DNA from: Gigaspora margarita
Lineage: Eukaryota > Glomeromycota > Glomeromycetes > Diversisporales > Gigasporaceae
DNA: 64,000 nucleotides
Assembly (NCBI GenBank): GCA_009809945.1
Contig: WTPW01000925.1
Span: forward strand, 90,261-154,260
Reading direction: 5' to 3'
Shown here: positions 11,458 to 23,176 of the stretch, in pieces
Layout: every line of letters begins with the position of its first letter
Numbering within the stretch: position 1 is the stretch's first letter
The notes under the pieces: generated by a model
Told to the model about the DNA's origin: nothing
The model's input: the letters and a program-made list of their open reading frames with translations, nothing else
Databases searched by the model: none
Program-made: the position numbers and the translations under genes

Positions 11458-12020
11458 AAAGAATTCTTAAAAAAACCATGAAGAATTCTTAAAAGAACTA
11501 TAAAAAATCCTTGAAAGAACTATGAAGAATCCTTGGAAGAACTAAAGAATCCTTGAAAAACTATAAAGAATCTTTAAAAGAACTAAAAGAATATTTGAAA
11601 AAACCATAAAGAATTCTTAAAAGAACTATGAAGAATTCTTGGAAAAGCCATGAAAAATCCTTGAAAGAACTATAAAAAATCTTTAAAAAAACTATAAAAA
11701 ATCTTTGAAAAACTACAAAGAATTCTTGAAAGAACTACAAAAAATTCTTGGAAGAACTATGAAGAATTTTTAAAAGTACTACAAAGAATTCTTGGAAAAC
11801 TATAAAGAATCCTTGAAAAAATCACAAAAAATTCTTGGAAAAACCACGAAGAATCCTTGAAAAAACTATGAAGAATTCTTAGAAAAACTATAAAAAATCC
11901 TTAGAAGAACTACAAAAAATCTTTGTAAAAACTATAAAAAACTTGGAAGAACTACAGAGAATTCTTGGAAGAACTACAAAAAGCCTTGAAAGAACTACAA
12001 AGAATTCTTAAAAGAACTAT
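11458..12020 (+). repeat. Degenerate minisatellite, about 21-23 bp unit
   Basis: Roughly 25 imperfect copies of AAGAATTCTTGGAAGAACTA with the variations ATGAAGAATCCTTGAAAG. Units differ by single substitutions and small indels. There is no spacer/repeat regularity of a CRISPR array, and stops break every frame. Confidence 0.75.
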
Positions 12021-12705
12021 AAAAAACAACGAAGAACCAATATCAAAACTAACAAACTTATTAAATGAATCTACTGAAAAGCAATAAATTTACCAAAAAA
12101 CCCCAAAAAAATGATAAAAAATTTATAAAAAAACTCAACAAAAAGCTTATAGTACTAGAAAATTCACCAAAAATAATAATGAACTTATCAAAAGAACCTA
12201 CCAAAAATAGTGAAGAACCTACTAAATAAATATCAAAAAAATGATAAACTTGTTAAAATACTAAAAAATGATGAATTTACTGAAAAAAAATAAAAAACCT
12301 ACTAAACAAACTTACGCAAAGTACTAGAAAAACTCAACAAAAGCTTACTGAAAAATTTATGAAAAAATCTACTAAAAAACAACTGATTGAACTTACTAAA
12401 AGAACCCACAAAAAAAATAATGAATTTATTAAAGAATCTAAAAAAAACAATAAAGTTATTGAACAAATCCACTGAAAAATAACAAATTTACTAAAAAACT
12501 CACCAAAAAATAATGACAAACTTGTTAGAAAAACCTAATGAAAACCAACAAAAAACTTATTAAATCTATGAAAGAAATTACAAAAAACCAATAAAGAACT
12601 TGGCAGAAGAACTTAATAAAAAAATTTACTAAATTACCAAAATAATAAAATCTGACAATCTAAATATGACTTTACAAAGCTCCAACTACTGCTCCAATAA
12701 TAGCA
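12021..12705 (+). repeat. Older, more decayed tandem tract
   Basis: Continues the repetitive character with phrases such as 'acctactaaaaaa', 'aacttattaaa' and 'aaaaccaccaaaaaataatgaa'. It ends in a short tract of 'gctccaatgacaacttt' words (12678-13050) that is split by the element at 12714. The minus-strand ORF at 12334-12519 is a by-product of the repeat. Confidence 0.5.
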
Positions 12706-12713
12706 CTAACAAT

Positions 12714-12963
12714 TAGAATTCTACAATTCAATTCGATTTAATTCAATTAAATATTCGATCTCAAATCAAATTCAAATACAAAAATTTTAAATCAAATCAA
12801 ATTCAAATTAATAAAATATTTGATTCAATTTGAAAATATTTAATAAAAATTACAAATAAATTTGATTTGATTTGATCAAATCAAATTCAAATCAAGAGCT
12901 TATTTGATTTGATCAAATTCAAATATATCTAATATTCATTCAATTCGACTTTGAAGAACCCTA
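12714..12963. mobile_element. hAT-like MITE, TAGGGTTCT ends (copy 1)
   Basis: Perfect 8-bp TSD ctaacaat (12706-12713 and 12964-12971). The ends are TAGAATTCT and AGAACCCTA. The interior is almost entirely 'tcaaattcaaat / atttgatttgatc' words, so it folds on itself. The second copy at 41213-41471 also has a perfect TSD. Confidence 0.8.
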
Positions 12964-12971
12964 CTAACAAT

Positions 12972-13589
12972 AGCAATAACAAAAGCTTTAGCGACAGCTC
13001 CAATGACAACTTTAGCAAAAACTCTAGTGACAACTTCAATGAAAATTTGAAATAACAACTAAAAAAAATGTATCATATTTAATTTGAATTTTTAATTTGA
13101 CTATTTTTGTGATTTCAAACTTCAAATTAAAACCCAAACTGAGAGCTTTTTTTTATTGTATAATCCAAATCTTATTAGCCAATTAATGATTAAAATATTA
13201 AAGATTATATACTAGGTTAATGCATAGCATTTTGTATCTGAAGCGAACTAAGATCTAATTTCATTTTTTTGATATAACACAAATCAAATTAATATGATGC
13301 ATCAAAAAGGTAACTATTATATATATGCGAACAGACACCAAATACAGAAGGTACATTTTTAATATTCCTATTATTTGAAGCATCAAAAATGTAACTTTTG
13401 TATCATCTTATGTAAATATATAAAGTCCTCTGCTATACTTCGGACAATAAATACTGTATATTAAATATATAGATAGTTTTAAAACTAGAACCAAATTTTT
13501 AACAAGTTGGTAATATCTTTGTTTTTTTTATATCAAACAAAAACAGAAATTTCTATATTGTTTTACTAATACTTATTAGATTTTTAATA
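12972..13589. other. Repeat remnant and AT-rich spacer
   Basis: 12972-13060 is the other half of the 'agctccaatgacaacttt' tract. The rest carries two short blocks around 'gatgcatcaaaaagtaac' and has no gene signal. Confidence 0.4.
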
Positions 13590-14070
13590 TTCATTGCTAG
13601 TATGATGCATCGCTACTTTCTGATTAACTAATTATTTTGTTTGTTTTAATTTTACATTAATCAAAACAAAACAAATAGTGACTGCATTATAGTTAAGGAC
13701 CATGTCATTAATAACCTGATTATTTTTTATAAAAGGCCTACCCCTCCTTCTTCTTTAATATATATATAGTCAGATTCTTATATATAATTTCAACTTTTTT
13801 TACCTCTTTCTCCCCCCTAAAAAATCATCTAATTTTTGTCACTTCTCTAAGGTTAGGGTTTGGCAGGGTAAGAGTTAGAAAGCTCTTTTAACTCAAAATT
13901 TCACAAGGAATTTTTTTTGTCAAAAAAAAAGTATAGCTTCTTAATCAAAATTTTAAGTTAAAAGCGATTTTTTAAAAAAGATTGTTTTGCTTCAATTTCA
14001 TATTACACCTGATCCTGCATCCCAATTGGTCAATCGGGAGTGTCGATGCATCATACTGGCAATGAATAAT
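13590..14070. mobile_element. Element with about 50-bp terminal inverted repeats (GCATCATAC type)
   Basis: Left arm 'tattcattgctagtatgatg' (13591 on) pairs with the right arm 'catcatactggcaatgaata' (to 14068). Similarity continues inward for about 50 bases (ctgattaactaatt / aattggtcaatcgg). It contains the nested Harbinger-like MITE at 13697-13847. The small plus-strand ORF at 13987-14172 overlaps the right arm and is not a gene. Confidence 0.55.
13697..13847. mobile_element. PIF/Harbinger-like MITE, second copy
   Basis: Reverse-complement copy of 10223-10368, with TAA on both sides (13694-13696 and 13848-13850). Confidence 0.7.
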
Positions 14071-14912
14071 AACTCTCTACTTATTATAAATTTACAAATA
14101 TATCAGAATATAGAGATTTTTACAAAGAATATTGATAAATATCGCAGGTTGCTATATTGCAGATTAATATAATTTACCAATTAGATCACAGGATTTTGTA
14201 TAACAAAATGAATGAAAATTAGAAAAAATTATCAAAAATTTTAAATATCTTAAAATTTCATTATGTAAACTAGTCTTGGGCTTCTAATTAAAATTTTTAA
14301 TGCTTAATTTTGCATATATATATACTCTCTAACCCTAATCTTAATACTAGTTCAGACCCTAACCTTAACTAATAATAATTTTATTTTTTTTAAATATTAT
14401 CATGTGATATTGCAACCTGTTAAATTTAATAAAATCTTATAGCAAATTATTTAATAAATAATTATAATTTGGTATAATATAATATGATCAAAAAAATTTA
14501 AAACAAATATTTTTGTTTTATCAAAAATTGTTTGTTTCTTAAGAAGTAGTATAAGAAATTATTTTTCTTGAATAATTTTTTTCTAATACTTTTTCTAGTA
14601 TAAACTCTAACTCTAATCTAAATAAACTATAAAAAATTTTTGTAATTAGGAAATTTCACTTATATTTTAAAATTAAAAAAATTAATTTACAAGTAAAAAA
14701 GCTTTTAAATATATTCTATTATTTTTTTTATATAAATGGACAAATATTTTATATTATTATTAATAGCTTTTTAATTGGTTTAAAAAATTTTTAGTTTTAT
14801 TTAATTATATTTTTACAAAAAATATTATATTATTTAGATACAATTAGATTTGATAATTACTAAACAATTTGTTTTATAAATTAATTTTATAATTTATATT
14901 AAAATATTGCTA
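14071..14912. other. AT-rich spacer
   Basis: No element ends or coding signal are recognised. Short 'taaccctaa'-like words near 14330 are too few to call. Confidence 0.4.
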
Positions 14913-15089
14913 CTGTATATTTCTGAAAATAAGCAATATCCTAAAATAAGCAACCCCCTAGTTTTTTTCAAAAATCTCAAAAAAACTAGGGAATTGCTAT
15001 TTTTACCATGGTATTTTGCTATTTCCACTATGGTTATACAGGATTTTCTATTTTTAGAATTAATATAATATATTATAAAATGGATAATG

Positions 15090-15293
15090 TTATTTGTAAC
15101 AGCCTGTTACACACTTATTTATAACAGCCTTTATTTTTAACTCAAAATTTTACTAAGACAACACCTATTGCATTTCTAACAAAAAATGATTTTCTTGCAA
15201 TTTTGTATTAATTTTAATTCTAATTTTAATTTAATTCTATTTTAATATTAATGTAGCCTTATGGGCAAGTGTGTAACAGGCTGTTACAAATAA
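15090..15293. mobile_element. MITE with TTATTTGTAACAGCCTGTTA ends
   Basis: About 27-bp inverted ends (left starting TTATTTGTAACAGCC, right the complement GGCTGTTACAAATAA), inside a family B arm. The element contains a further internal partial repeat of the same end (15116-15130). The TSD is not clear. Confidence 0.6.
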
Positions 15294-15718
15294 GTTTTTT
15301 TTATAAAATTATATTTTAACTTTATTTTTAACTCTAACCCTAACCCTAAAACTAATAAGTAAACTTTCTTTGGCTTCTAATTAAAAGTTGTAGAGCTCAT
15401 TTTTCTGATTCTAATGGTAGTTAAATCATCAAAATCGGCCTGTTGAATCTCAAGATACTTGGGATCAAAGAAGAGAACATAAGGATCGGCAAATTCACTA
15501 TTACACAAACTATTTATTTTCTTTATATACGTTTAAAACGTTTTTTTATTGTAGTAAAAAATTTTACTAAGAAGCTAATAAATATCATCTTAAGAAACTA
15601 GCATTTTTTTGAGCCAAAGAACAAGTTTACTTAAGAGCCAAAAGTCAATTGTGATAATAAAATTCTGCGCAAATTACGATTTTTCGTTGATGGCTTTTTT
15701 CTAACTTAGGGGGCATCC

Positions 15719-16243
15719 ATAAATAATGTTATGTACCTCTACATAGTAGCTCTTGACCCCCCCCTCTACTATATAAAAAAAATTTTAAAAATCCGTATGT
15801 TTATATATAAAATTTTACAAAAACTTGAATATATAATAACTCAGTGATCCAGTCTGGATGATTTTGGTACCATTCGATTCGTCTCTATGAGACGAATCCA
15901 ATAGTACCAAAATCGTTTCATTTGGACCACTGGATCACGTTTATTAACGAAATACTATTGATTTTATAGTAATTTTATAAGAAAACATAGTAACCAATAG
16001 TATTTCGTTAATAAAACGTGATCCAGTGATCCAAATTAAATGAAACTAGTACCATTCGAATCCTCTCCTCGAGACGGTTCGAATGGTACCAAAATCATCC
16101 AATTAGGACCACTGGATCAAGTTTTAGACAAATTTTTAGAAAAAAATTACGTTATGTTGGGGGGACCCCCTCTACATATTGCAAAATTGTTATATTTTGG
16201 GGGACCCCCCCCCTCAAGCATAACGTAATTTATGGATGCCCCC
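15719..16243. mobile_element. PIF/Harbinger-like multi-hairpin element (copy 1, 525 bp)
   Basis: Ends GGGGGCATCCATAAAT and ATTTATGGATGCCCCC. The flanking triplets are TTA and TCA, compatible with the TWA duplication of PIF/Harbinger elements; the two sister copies have TTA/TTA and TAA/TAA. The interior is a chain of hairpins: two GGTACCATTCG/CGAATGGTACC stems (near 15868-15915 and 16050-16095) around a central palindrome (aacgaaatactattg, 15946-16018). The ORF at 16040-16228 is incidental. Confidence 0.8.
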
Positions 16244-16743
16244 TCAGATTTGTTTTTTTTATATACGTTTTGAAAGGTTTTTTTATCATAATGAAAAATT
16301 TTACTAAGAAAATAATAAAATACGTCTTAAGAAACTACCATTTTTTTGAGCCAAAGAATAACTTTTCTTAAGAGCCCAAAGCCAATTATCATAATAAAAT
16401 TCTGCACAAATCATGATTTTTTATTTGATGGCCTTTTCTAGCATTGTGTAACAGTAAATTTGCTGATCCTTATGTTCTCTTCTTTGATCTCAAATATCTT
16501 GGGATCCATCAGGCCGATTTTGATGATTTAACTACCATTAGAATTAGGAAAATAAGCTTTACAACTTTCAATTAGAAGCCAAAGAAGATCTATTATTTTA
16601 ATTCTAAAAATAAAAAATCTTGTGTAACTATAGTGGGAATAACAAAATACTATGGTAGAAATAGCAATTCTTCCGCTATATATAAAAGTCTAAATTTTAC
16701 TAAGTAAATCTCAAAAGTACTATTAAGCAAACTTGTTTAGAAC

Positions 16744-16871
16744 CAGTGTTTATTTTTTATAGTGTGCGCATGTGCGCGCACTGTGTGGATCCAATCAAAT
16801 TTTAAAATAAAGCAATTTGATTAGATTCACATATGTGCCGCACATGCGCACACCGTAAAAAATAAACACTG
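16744..16871. mobile_element. Short hAT-like foldback MITE (CAGTGTTTATTTTTT ends)
   Basis: 128 bp. Ends CAGTGTTTATTTTTTAT and the complement AAAAAATAAACACTG, extending into GTGTGCGCATGTGCG / CGCACATGCGCACAC. Flanking octamers tttagaac and ttcaggac match at 6 of 8. Its GC-rich tip stands out from the surroundings. Confidence 0.7.
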
Positions 16872-17042
16872 TTCAGGACATCAAAATATATCTACAGTAA
16901 AAATTTAATAGCGTTTGGACAACTTTTATTAGTACGTTTTTCAATTTTTCAAAAAATTCAACAATTCGAAAATAAGCAACCCTCTGCTTTTTTGTATATT
17001 TTTTATCTAAAAAAGGTTGTTTATTTTCAGAAATATACGGTA

Positions 17043-17474
17043 ATCTTAACAGGTTGGAAAATTCATAGCCCTGCATCTGCCAATCAAAATTGCAGAATTA
17101 GTATGATCTGCAAATTTTCTTTGTATAATAAAAACAAACTTTTTTTATGAAAAAATTAAAAATTACAAAATCTAGCTTATAAAACTACTTTTTTTTATGC
17201 AAAAAAAAATTACTTGCTAAATTTTACTATAAAATGTACTATTTATTATAACTCTAGCCCTAACTTTAACTTAAATAAAAAACTTATTTGAAACAAGAAT
17301 ATGAATTTTATAGCTTGTAAATTGAAGTAACTTTTTTTATATTATTATTCTAAAATTATTTAAACTATTTGGTTTAAAAAATACAATTTATATTATTTAA
17401 GGATAGAGAAAAATTGACAGAGATTAGGATTGATTTTCTGAACACGTGACTTTCTGGCACCAAATAGTCTTTAA
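17043..17474. other. AT-rich spacer
   Basis: Contains one short phrase with non-AT content (17425-17470, including CACGTG). No gene was recognised. Confidence 0.35.
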
Positions 17475-18215
17475 GAAAAAAAATTGATTTATGTTAGGGT
17501 TTGGGTTTATGTTTGCGGTTAGAATGGCCATTATATAGCAAAATTGTGCAAGAAACCTTTTTTGTTAGACCAGAAAAATAATTTGCTAGTCTAATTCTTG
17601 TGATAAATACAATTTTTGCAAAGCAAATATTTGTTTTAAATTTTTCTGATCGTGTTATGTTATATCTGATCCTAATTTTTAATTAGCTAATTTATGGTTG
17701 GAAGATTATGTTTTTAGAAAATCGATCTTACGCCCTGGTGTTGTTGAGTAGAAAGTATATAAATTATTTCTATTAATAAACTAGTTACTAAAAATTTTAA
17801 ATAAAAAAATTTTTTTTTTTTTTTTTGTGTTAAGGTGAGATCATGCGAAAAAAAATTGATTTATGTTAGGGTTTGGGTTTATGTTTGTGGTTAAAATGGC
17901 CATTATATAGCAAAATTGTGCAAGAAACCTTTTTTGTTAGACCAGAAAAATAATTTGCTAGTCTAATTCTTGTGATAAATACAATTTTTGCAAAGCAAAT
18001 ATTTGTTTTAAATTTTTCTGATCGTGTTATGTTATATCTGATCCTAATTTTTAATTAGCTAATTTATGGTTGGAAGATTATGTTTTTAGAAAATCGATCT
18101 TACACCCTGGTGTTGTTGAGTAGAAAGTATATAAATTATTTTTATTAATAAACTAGTTACTAAAAATTTTAAATAAAAAAATTTTTTTTTTTTTTGTGTT
18201 AAGGTGAGATCATGC
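17475..18215 (+). repeat. Recent tandem duplication, two 370-bp copies
   Basis: Copy 1 is 17475-17846 and copy 2 is 17847-18215. They run from 'gaaaaaaaattgatttatgt' to 'gtgttaaggtgagatcatgc' and differ by only a handful of substitutions plus the length of a T-run. There is no ORF. The very low divergence means either a young duplication or an assembly artefact. Confidence 0.85.
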
Positions 18216-20460
18216 CTCTGGTCTTTATTGAATGTATATTGATTATTACAACATCGCTGTACAATTTTTTATATACTATCTACTTAAGCACCGAGACTTG
18301 GACTAATTTAACTATGACCTAAACCTACCAGAACCTTCCATATTCCCATATATATGGCTGACCTGGATTTGTATGTCCCTCTAATAAAGAAAATTTTATT
18401 AAGTAACCATATTAAATTTTTATATAAAATTGTAGAGGAGGTTTTTCTGATTCTAATGGTGATCGAATCATTAAAATTGGCCTAGTAGAACATAAGATAT
18501 AGCTATTTTTATCTTTGTGACCCTATTTTACTTATTGTTTATACGTGATTTGATTGGCCAATTTGTAATTACCCCCGCAGAATAGACCACATCCCCACAA
18601 AAGTTGTTACTATAAAAACTTTATCAAATTTTATTCAAAATTAATAAAATTTTTAGAATATGTATAATTTTTATTACAAACAATTTTACTTAGTATATAA
18701 ATAACAATATATTTAGTAAAAAATTAACTTTTATATGTAGCAACTTGTAAATTCATAGTAAAAATATTTTTTGTCACTTGTTTATTAATAGAAATGATCT
18801 ACATACCCTCTATCCTTAAATATATAGAAAAATTAATAGAAAAGAACAATTTTTTTTAAATAAAGTTTTTTTTTAAATTTAAACTTTAAATATCTTTATC
18901 AACTATTTTAGTAATTTTAATAAAAATTTTTTTATTTTAATTCTAGATTTCTAAAATTAAAATATAAATTATTTAATAGTTGTTAGAATATTTTAATTTA
19001 AAAATTAAAAAAAAAATTATTATTTTTTTTTATTAACCTTCTTTTATTGTATATAATTCAAAAATTAATAAAATTTGTTTTTAATATTCTTATAAAAAGC
19101 AATTAACTAAAATTTTAATATAAAAAAAATATTTTAAAAATATTTTTAAAATATTTTTAAATTATATAATTTAGTAAAACTTTTAAAAAACAAAAGACAA
19201 ATAAAACTAGTTTTTAAAGGATCTTGGTATTTAAAAGTAGTATTCAAAAGATCCTATTTAAAAAATTTTAATATTAGTAAATTTGATAATAAAGACCACT
19301 ATAGTACTACTTAGTATTAATACTATATTAAAGAAAAATAGCAATATAAAAAATCTACAATTATAAAAACTTATTTAGAGTTTTATACTATGCTAGAAAT
19401 CGTGAACTGATATAAGTTCAAAGTATAAAATTTAAAAATAAAATTATATTATTATATAATAAAAAAATAATTTTATAAATAAATATTTTTTTTATAACAT
19501 ACTCTATTTTATTTAAATTTGTAACCCAAATTTGATCTATATTACTGTTTATTAATCAAATAGCTAGTTTGGGGTTTGCTAAAGCAGAATAAATTATATA
19601 ATAATTAACCAATCAAATTATTAAAATTTGATGAACTTGGATCAGTTGATAAAGCAAAACAAGAAGAAAAAAAAGAAAAATATAAAAATTAGAAAAAACA
19701 GTAAACAAACTCACCTTGAGCATTATCAAAAATGTTGAAGAGGTAATTTTACTATGATCATTTTTAATCTAATCTAAGGTGGGCTCAAACTCTAATGTTA
19801 ATGAAAAATACTATAGTATATGATTTATCTCACTTTAATGATTCTCCAGTTTGTTGATCAAAATAGTCTTGTAATTATGTGTCATACATACAAACAGATA
19901 TTTTTTCAAAGTTACATTCTTGATTTTGTTTTTAGTATTTATCTTATAATGCATCAAAATCATAACATGTAATATATCAAAACTGTAAATTTTTGATCAC
20001 TTTACTTCTCTAGTAAAGTTTCTAATAATATGAAATATTATTATCTAATTGAAGTAGCAAAACAAAATAATAATACTATATAAAAAATAATAGTAATAAT
20101 AAAAGTGCATTATTATTATCTTTAAATAAAGTTATATTTATATAGTAAATTTGTATTAAACAAAAAAAAAACCCCCAAAAAATTAATAAAATTTTAATTA
20201 AAGCTTTTGTTTGTACAGAAATTGCATTCTCTATAATTAATAATTTATTTGATTATAATTTTTTTAGTATATATAAGCTAAAATATACTATATAATTGAA
20301 TAAAATAAAACTAAATAAATTAATAGTAAACAAATTTTTATTTATATATAGTATAAACTTTGAATTATTAAAACTTTTATATAATCAAATATAATAATTT
20401 AAACTATAACTATATTTATTTTGGCTAAAATATTTTTTTAATTAAATCAAATTTGAATTA
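18216..20460. other. AT-rich intergenic DNA with a family B fragment
   Basis: 18415-18500 matches part of a family B arm ('gttgtagag...tttttctgattctaatggt'). Otherwise there are A/T runs with no element ends and no coding signal. Confidence 0.4.
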
Positions 20461-20766
20461 CTAATTGACTATTTTTGAAAGAGTTAATTTGTGTTTGTTG
20501 GAATATTCTATCCAAAAATAAATAAATTTAAAATAGCTATCACATGCTAATAACCCTGACCTAACTAAAAATTGAGAAACAAGATAATAACATCTATCGC
20601 GGGCATATTTTAAGGATTTCTGATATGAAATTGGATAAACACGTGCCGCATAGTAGGCACGCGCCAATTTGATCAATAATGGCAATTTTGATTTCGTAGG
20701 CTGAGCTTTAATTTGAGTACAGGAGTACGTAAACATATTTACATCGTAACACATGAAAAAAATCAC
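20461..20766 (-). CDS. Hypothetical 101-codon ORF, unrecognised
   Basis: An ATG-to-stop frame with codon variety (several CG-containing codons) that is less biased than repeat-derived ORFs nearby. The middle, around residues 20-75, is rich in Lys/Arg/Tyr (for example KLARAYYAARVYP and KYARDRCYYLVSQFL). There is no signal peptide, zinc motif or known domain. An acceptor-like 'aattaaag' precedes the better-composed part, so this may be one exon rather than a whole gene. It lies just downstream, on the same strand, of the exon pieces at 20838-23176 and could belong to them. Confidence that it is coding is low. Confidence 0.25.
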   Translation of the reverse strand: MIFFMCYDVNMFTYSCTQIKAQPTKSKLPLLIKLARAYYAARVYPISYQKSLKYARDRCYYLVSQFLVRSGLLACDSYFKFIYFWIEYSNKHKLTLSKIVN

Positions 20767-20837
20767 AAGTAATAATTCATAATTATGAGTTTTGTCGGAT
20801 AAATTCTACCGTTATTAGTATACAAGATGAAAAATAT

Positions 20838-22489
20838 TCACATGTCGAATGATAGCAGCTGATTGGCTTGGAACTTGCCGTTCCGTGGCATGATCTGTCG
20901 CCATTCAACTCCTGCATATTAAAAATTGTTATTTTAAGTAATCATGATATCATAATTAATTGCAGAAATTTTGACGAATTTAGTTAGTATACTTTCTATT
21001 GGTCTACTTTTTTCAATTTGCAAAACTTGCAGAATTTTAGGCGTAGCCTATTGTTATCCGAAATAATGTTGTACTTGACGATTGTCTTAAAAAATCCGAT
21101 CAAATGTTCAGCCTAATAATATCAGTAATGCCGGCCATCAAATTAAAACCTGGAACTGAAATTTACTACGTAAGATCGATTATCGTAGCGGTAATGGACC
21201 AAGGAATCGTTTTATCAGATTGTAAATTTGACTATTATAAAAACCGATTAATAATAGAACCGAATGTGCTCATAATATAAAGTGCGAGATAAATTGGTAA
21301 TATGTTAAAAGTGCGAACTAAATTAATTTTTTTTGTAGTTGGGTACAAATAAATTTTTAGTAGTATATTAAAGTGTGAAATAAATTAATTTTTAGTAGTA
21401 TGTTAAAGTACGAAATACTGTAAAATAGATTTTTATGTTAATATACGAGTAAATTAAATAATATATATATATATATATATAGTATTTTAATTAAGAAAAA
21501 ACAATTTATTATTTTTTGGTATAGGTCCAAAAAGAATTGTATTGAGCGATGGAATGCTCGAATTTGGAAATGATTTTTATAGAGAAGATAAAGAAGTTTG
21601 TGTAGATAGACAAAACCTAGTAATAAGTCATTAAAATGTCAAACATGATGTATTTTTTAACAGTTCAAAAGAACAATAGAGAATACTTGATTTAAAAATT
21701 GTCGCTGATGATCGTGGAAATTCGGATGATGCTGAAATTAATGCACCTGATTGGTTAGGATTAGGGTGATCTGCGATTATCAGTTATCAAATTTTACGAC
21801 TAACTTAAATAGCGATCGTCTAAAGCCAGGTGCGTTCACGTTACCAACAGCCAATCAAATCATAAATTTTATCTTCGGATCAGCCCGAGGAGACAAAAAT
21901 ACAATCTAAATCTGTCTAGGAACATTAATAAAAAAATGTCGGAAAGAACAATTTTACCTACAAGACATGCCCTGATCCTAACTTCTAACTGACCCTTACC
22001 CTAATTTTAATTAAATAATCAAAAACATATAAACGCACCTAGCTTTAGCCATCCTTCTTTAAATAGTCTTTTTTTACGCAGTATTTAAATTGTGCGCAGT
22101 TTTTAAAAAATGCATTTAAAATTACATTTTTGGCTTAGTCAAATGCAGTAAATTAGGCTAAAAATTTTTTTGCTTAGTTAAGCGCAGTATTTATTCCTAT
22201 TTTAAAATTTTTTTTTTTTTTTTTTTTTTACAAGAGTAAACATCATTAAATTGCACTTAATTTTTAATAATCATCAGTAAATCGAACATTTTCACACGCA
22301 TAATTTACAAATTCATTTTGTATCATAAATTCCGTGTCCCTGTAACTGACTTATCTGTTATGAAAGTTGGACGGAATTTTAACATTATCCTACACCCTTA
22401 CAAACGGAATTTAGAACCCATACAGGAAAAACTTTCTAAGATCCTTCGCTCTGCTCCGAAATTGTATAAATAAAAAATTAATATATATC

Positions 22490-22536
<47 letters not shown>

Positions 22537-23176
22537 ATTTTGCTAAATAGTATGCCAAATTATTTTAGGCTATATATTGTAACTAAAAAAACCTTTAATA
22601 TAACGANAAAGCAAAAAAAAAAAAAACACTATAATAAATTTTTAACCGATTATTATTTTATCAGTTATTATTACTAAGCAAGCGGATTGTCTTAACAGTT
22701 TAATCGACTAACCGATTTTATTGATTTTATTTCAGATATTTTTAAAAAAAAACATTTGACTTCAAGCTTTACTCCGTATCGGAAACTTTAGGAATAGTAT
22801 AATAATAATAATAATGTAATATAAGATTATTTTTAAAAAAAAATCGACCGAACTAAGCCGATTACCGGTATTTTGGTCATTATCGGCAAGGGTTCACAAA
22901 AAAAAAAAAAGAACTTATCCAAATGTGCCACACACAATACAGGTGTCTTGCTTATAAATGGCTCAGCCCTGGTCTGTTTGGGCAACGTTAGCCCGTGAAC
23001 CTAGCCATTTTGTATCACCAAATACATAACAAATAAAGATAAGCATTGTTTTTTAAAAAAATTCTTTGATATTCTACATACCTGATACGTTCAATTTGTG
23101 TATCGTTATCACCTGACATGAGAGTGCCTAATCCCAGGTATAATATAAATGTGTAGCGGATAGCTTTTTTTGACAT
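20838..23176 (-). CDS. Candidate multi-exon gene: first exon 23082-23176, last exon 20838-20911
   Basis: Two well-formed exon candidates bracket this stretch on the minus strand. The first starts with ATG at 23176 and encodes 31 residues beginning MSKKAIRYTFILYLGLGTL, a basic start followed by a hydrophobic segment that could be a signal anchor or first membrane span. It ends at a GTATGT donor (phase 2). The other starts after a 'atatgcag' acceptor and encodes a 23-residue tail (VEWRQIMPRNGKFQANQLL...) ending in TGA. The phases do not join directly, so at least one more exon is needed; I could not find it with confidence. The hydrophobic segment faintly recalls the first helix of equilibrative nucleoside transporters, but this is too weak to name. 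It may be two unrelated pieces. Confidence 0.3.
21108..21770 (+). pseudogene. Exon-like coding pieces, unrecognised
   Basis: Three stretches read like protein. At 21108-21284 a 58-codon frame includes AIKLKPGTEIYYVRSIIVAV and ends in TAA. At 21525-21634, after a 'ttttttggtatag' acceptor, comes a frame with KRIVLSDGMLEFGNDFYR. At 21680-21770 is a frame with IVADDRGNSDDAEINAPDWL. The composition (Gly, Asp, Trp, Pro and varied codons) is unlike the repeat-derived ORFs elsewhere. Stops separate the three, so either introns are missed or the gene is dead. The segment is too short to assign a family. Confidence 0.3.
22273..22473 (+). pseudogene. Terminal-exon-like coding piece
   Basis: An open frame runs to TAA at 22471-22473. 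It contains an internal ATG at 22360 and the segment VGRNFNIILHPYKRNLEPIQ followed by a basic tail KLSKILRSAPKLYK. The amino-acid mix is protein-like. It could be the last exon of whatever is represented at 21108-21770. No known domain is recognised. Confidence 0.3.
22488..22530. repeat. (TA)n microsatellite
   Basis: An uninterrupted run of alternating T and A ending in 'tatatgtatatata'. A single undetermined base lies shortly after it at 22606. Confidence 0.9.

Larger units (their letters stand above)
14988..16674. mobile_element. Family B palindromic element, interrupted copy
   Basis: Starts AGGGAATTGCTATTT and ends AAATAGCAATTCTTCC, with CCATGG-type blocks, 'taaccctaaccctaa' (15336-15350) and the 'gggatcaaagaagagaacataaggatcggc' arm (15468-15500; complement 16465-16500) as in 5436-6425. 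It is split by 15090-15293 and 15719-16243. Confidence 0.7.
14913..17040. mobile_element. Family C MITE, outermost member of a four-element nest
   Basis: Left end CTGTATATTTCTGAAAATAAGC after TA (14911-14912). Right end is the complement, AAATATACGG, followed by TA (17041-17042). Taking out 14988-16674 and 16744-16871 leaves a body matching 867-1180 and 7630-7946. It is the outer shell of four further insertions. Confidence 0.75.

Noticed and set aside
11458..12020. CRISPR-like array appearance
   Set aside because: Units are contiguous, degenerate and lack unique spacers; this is a eukaryotic minisatellite.
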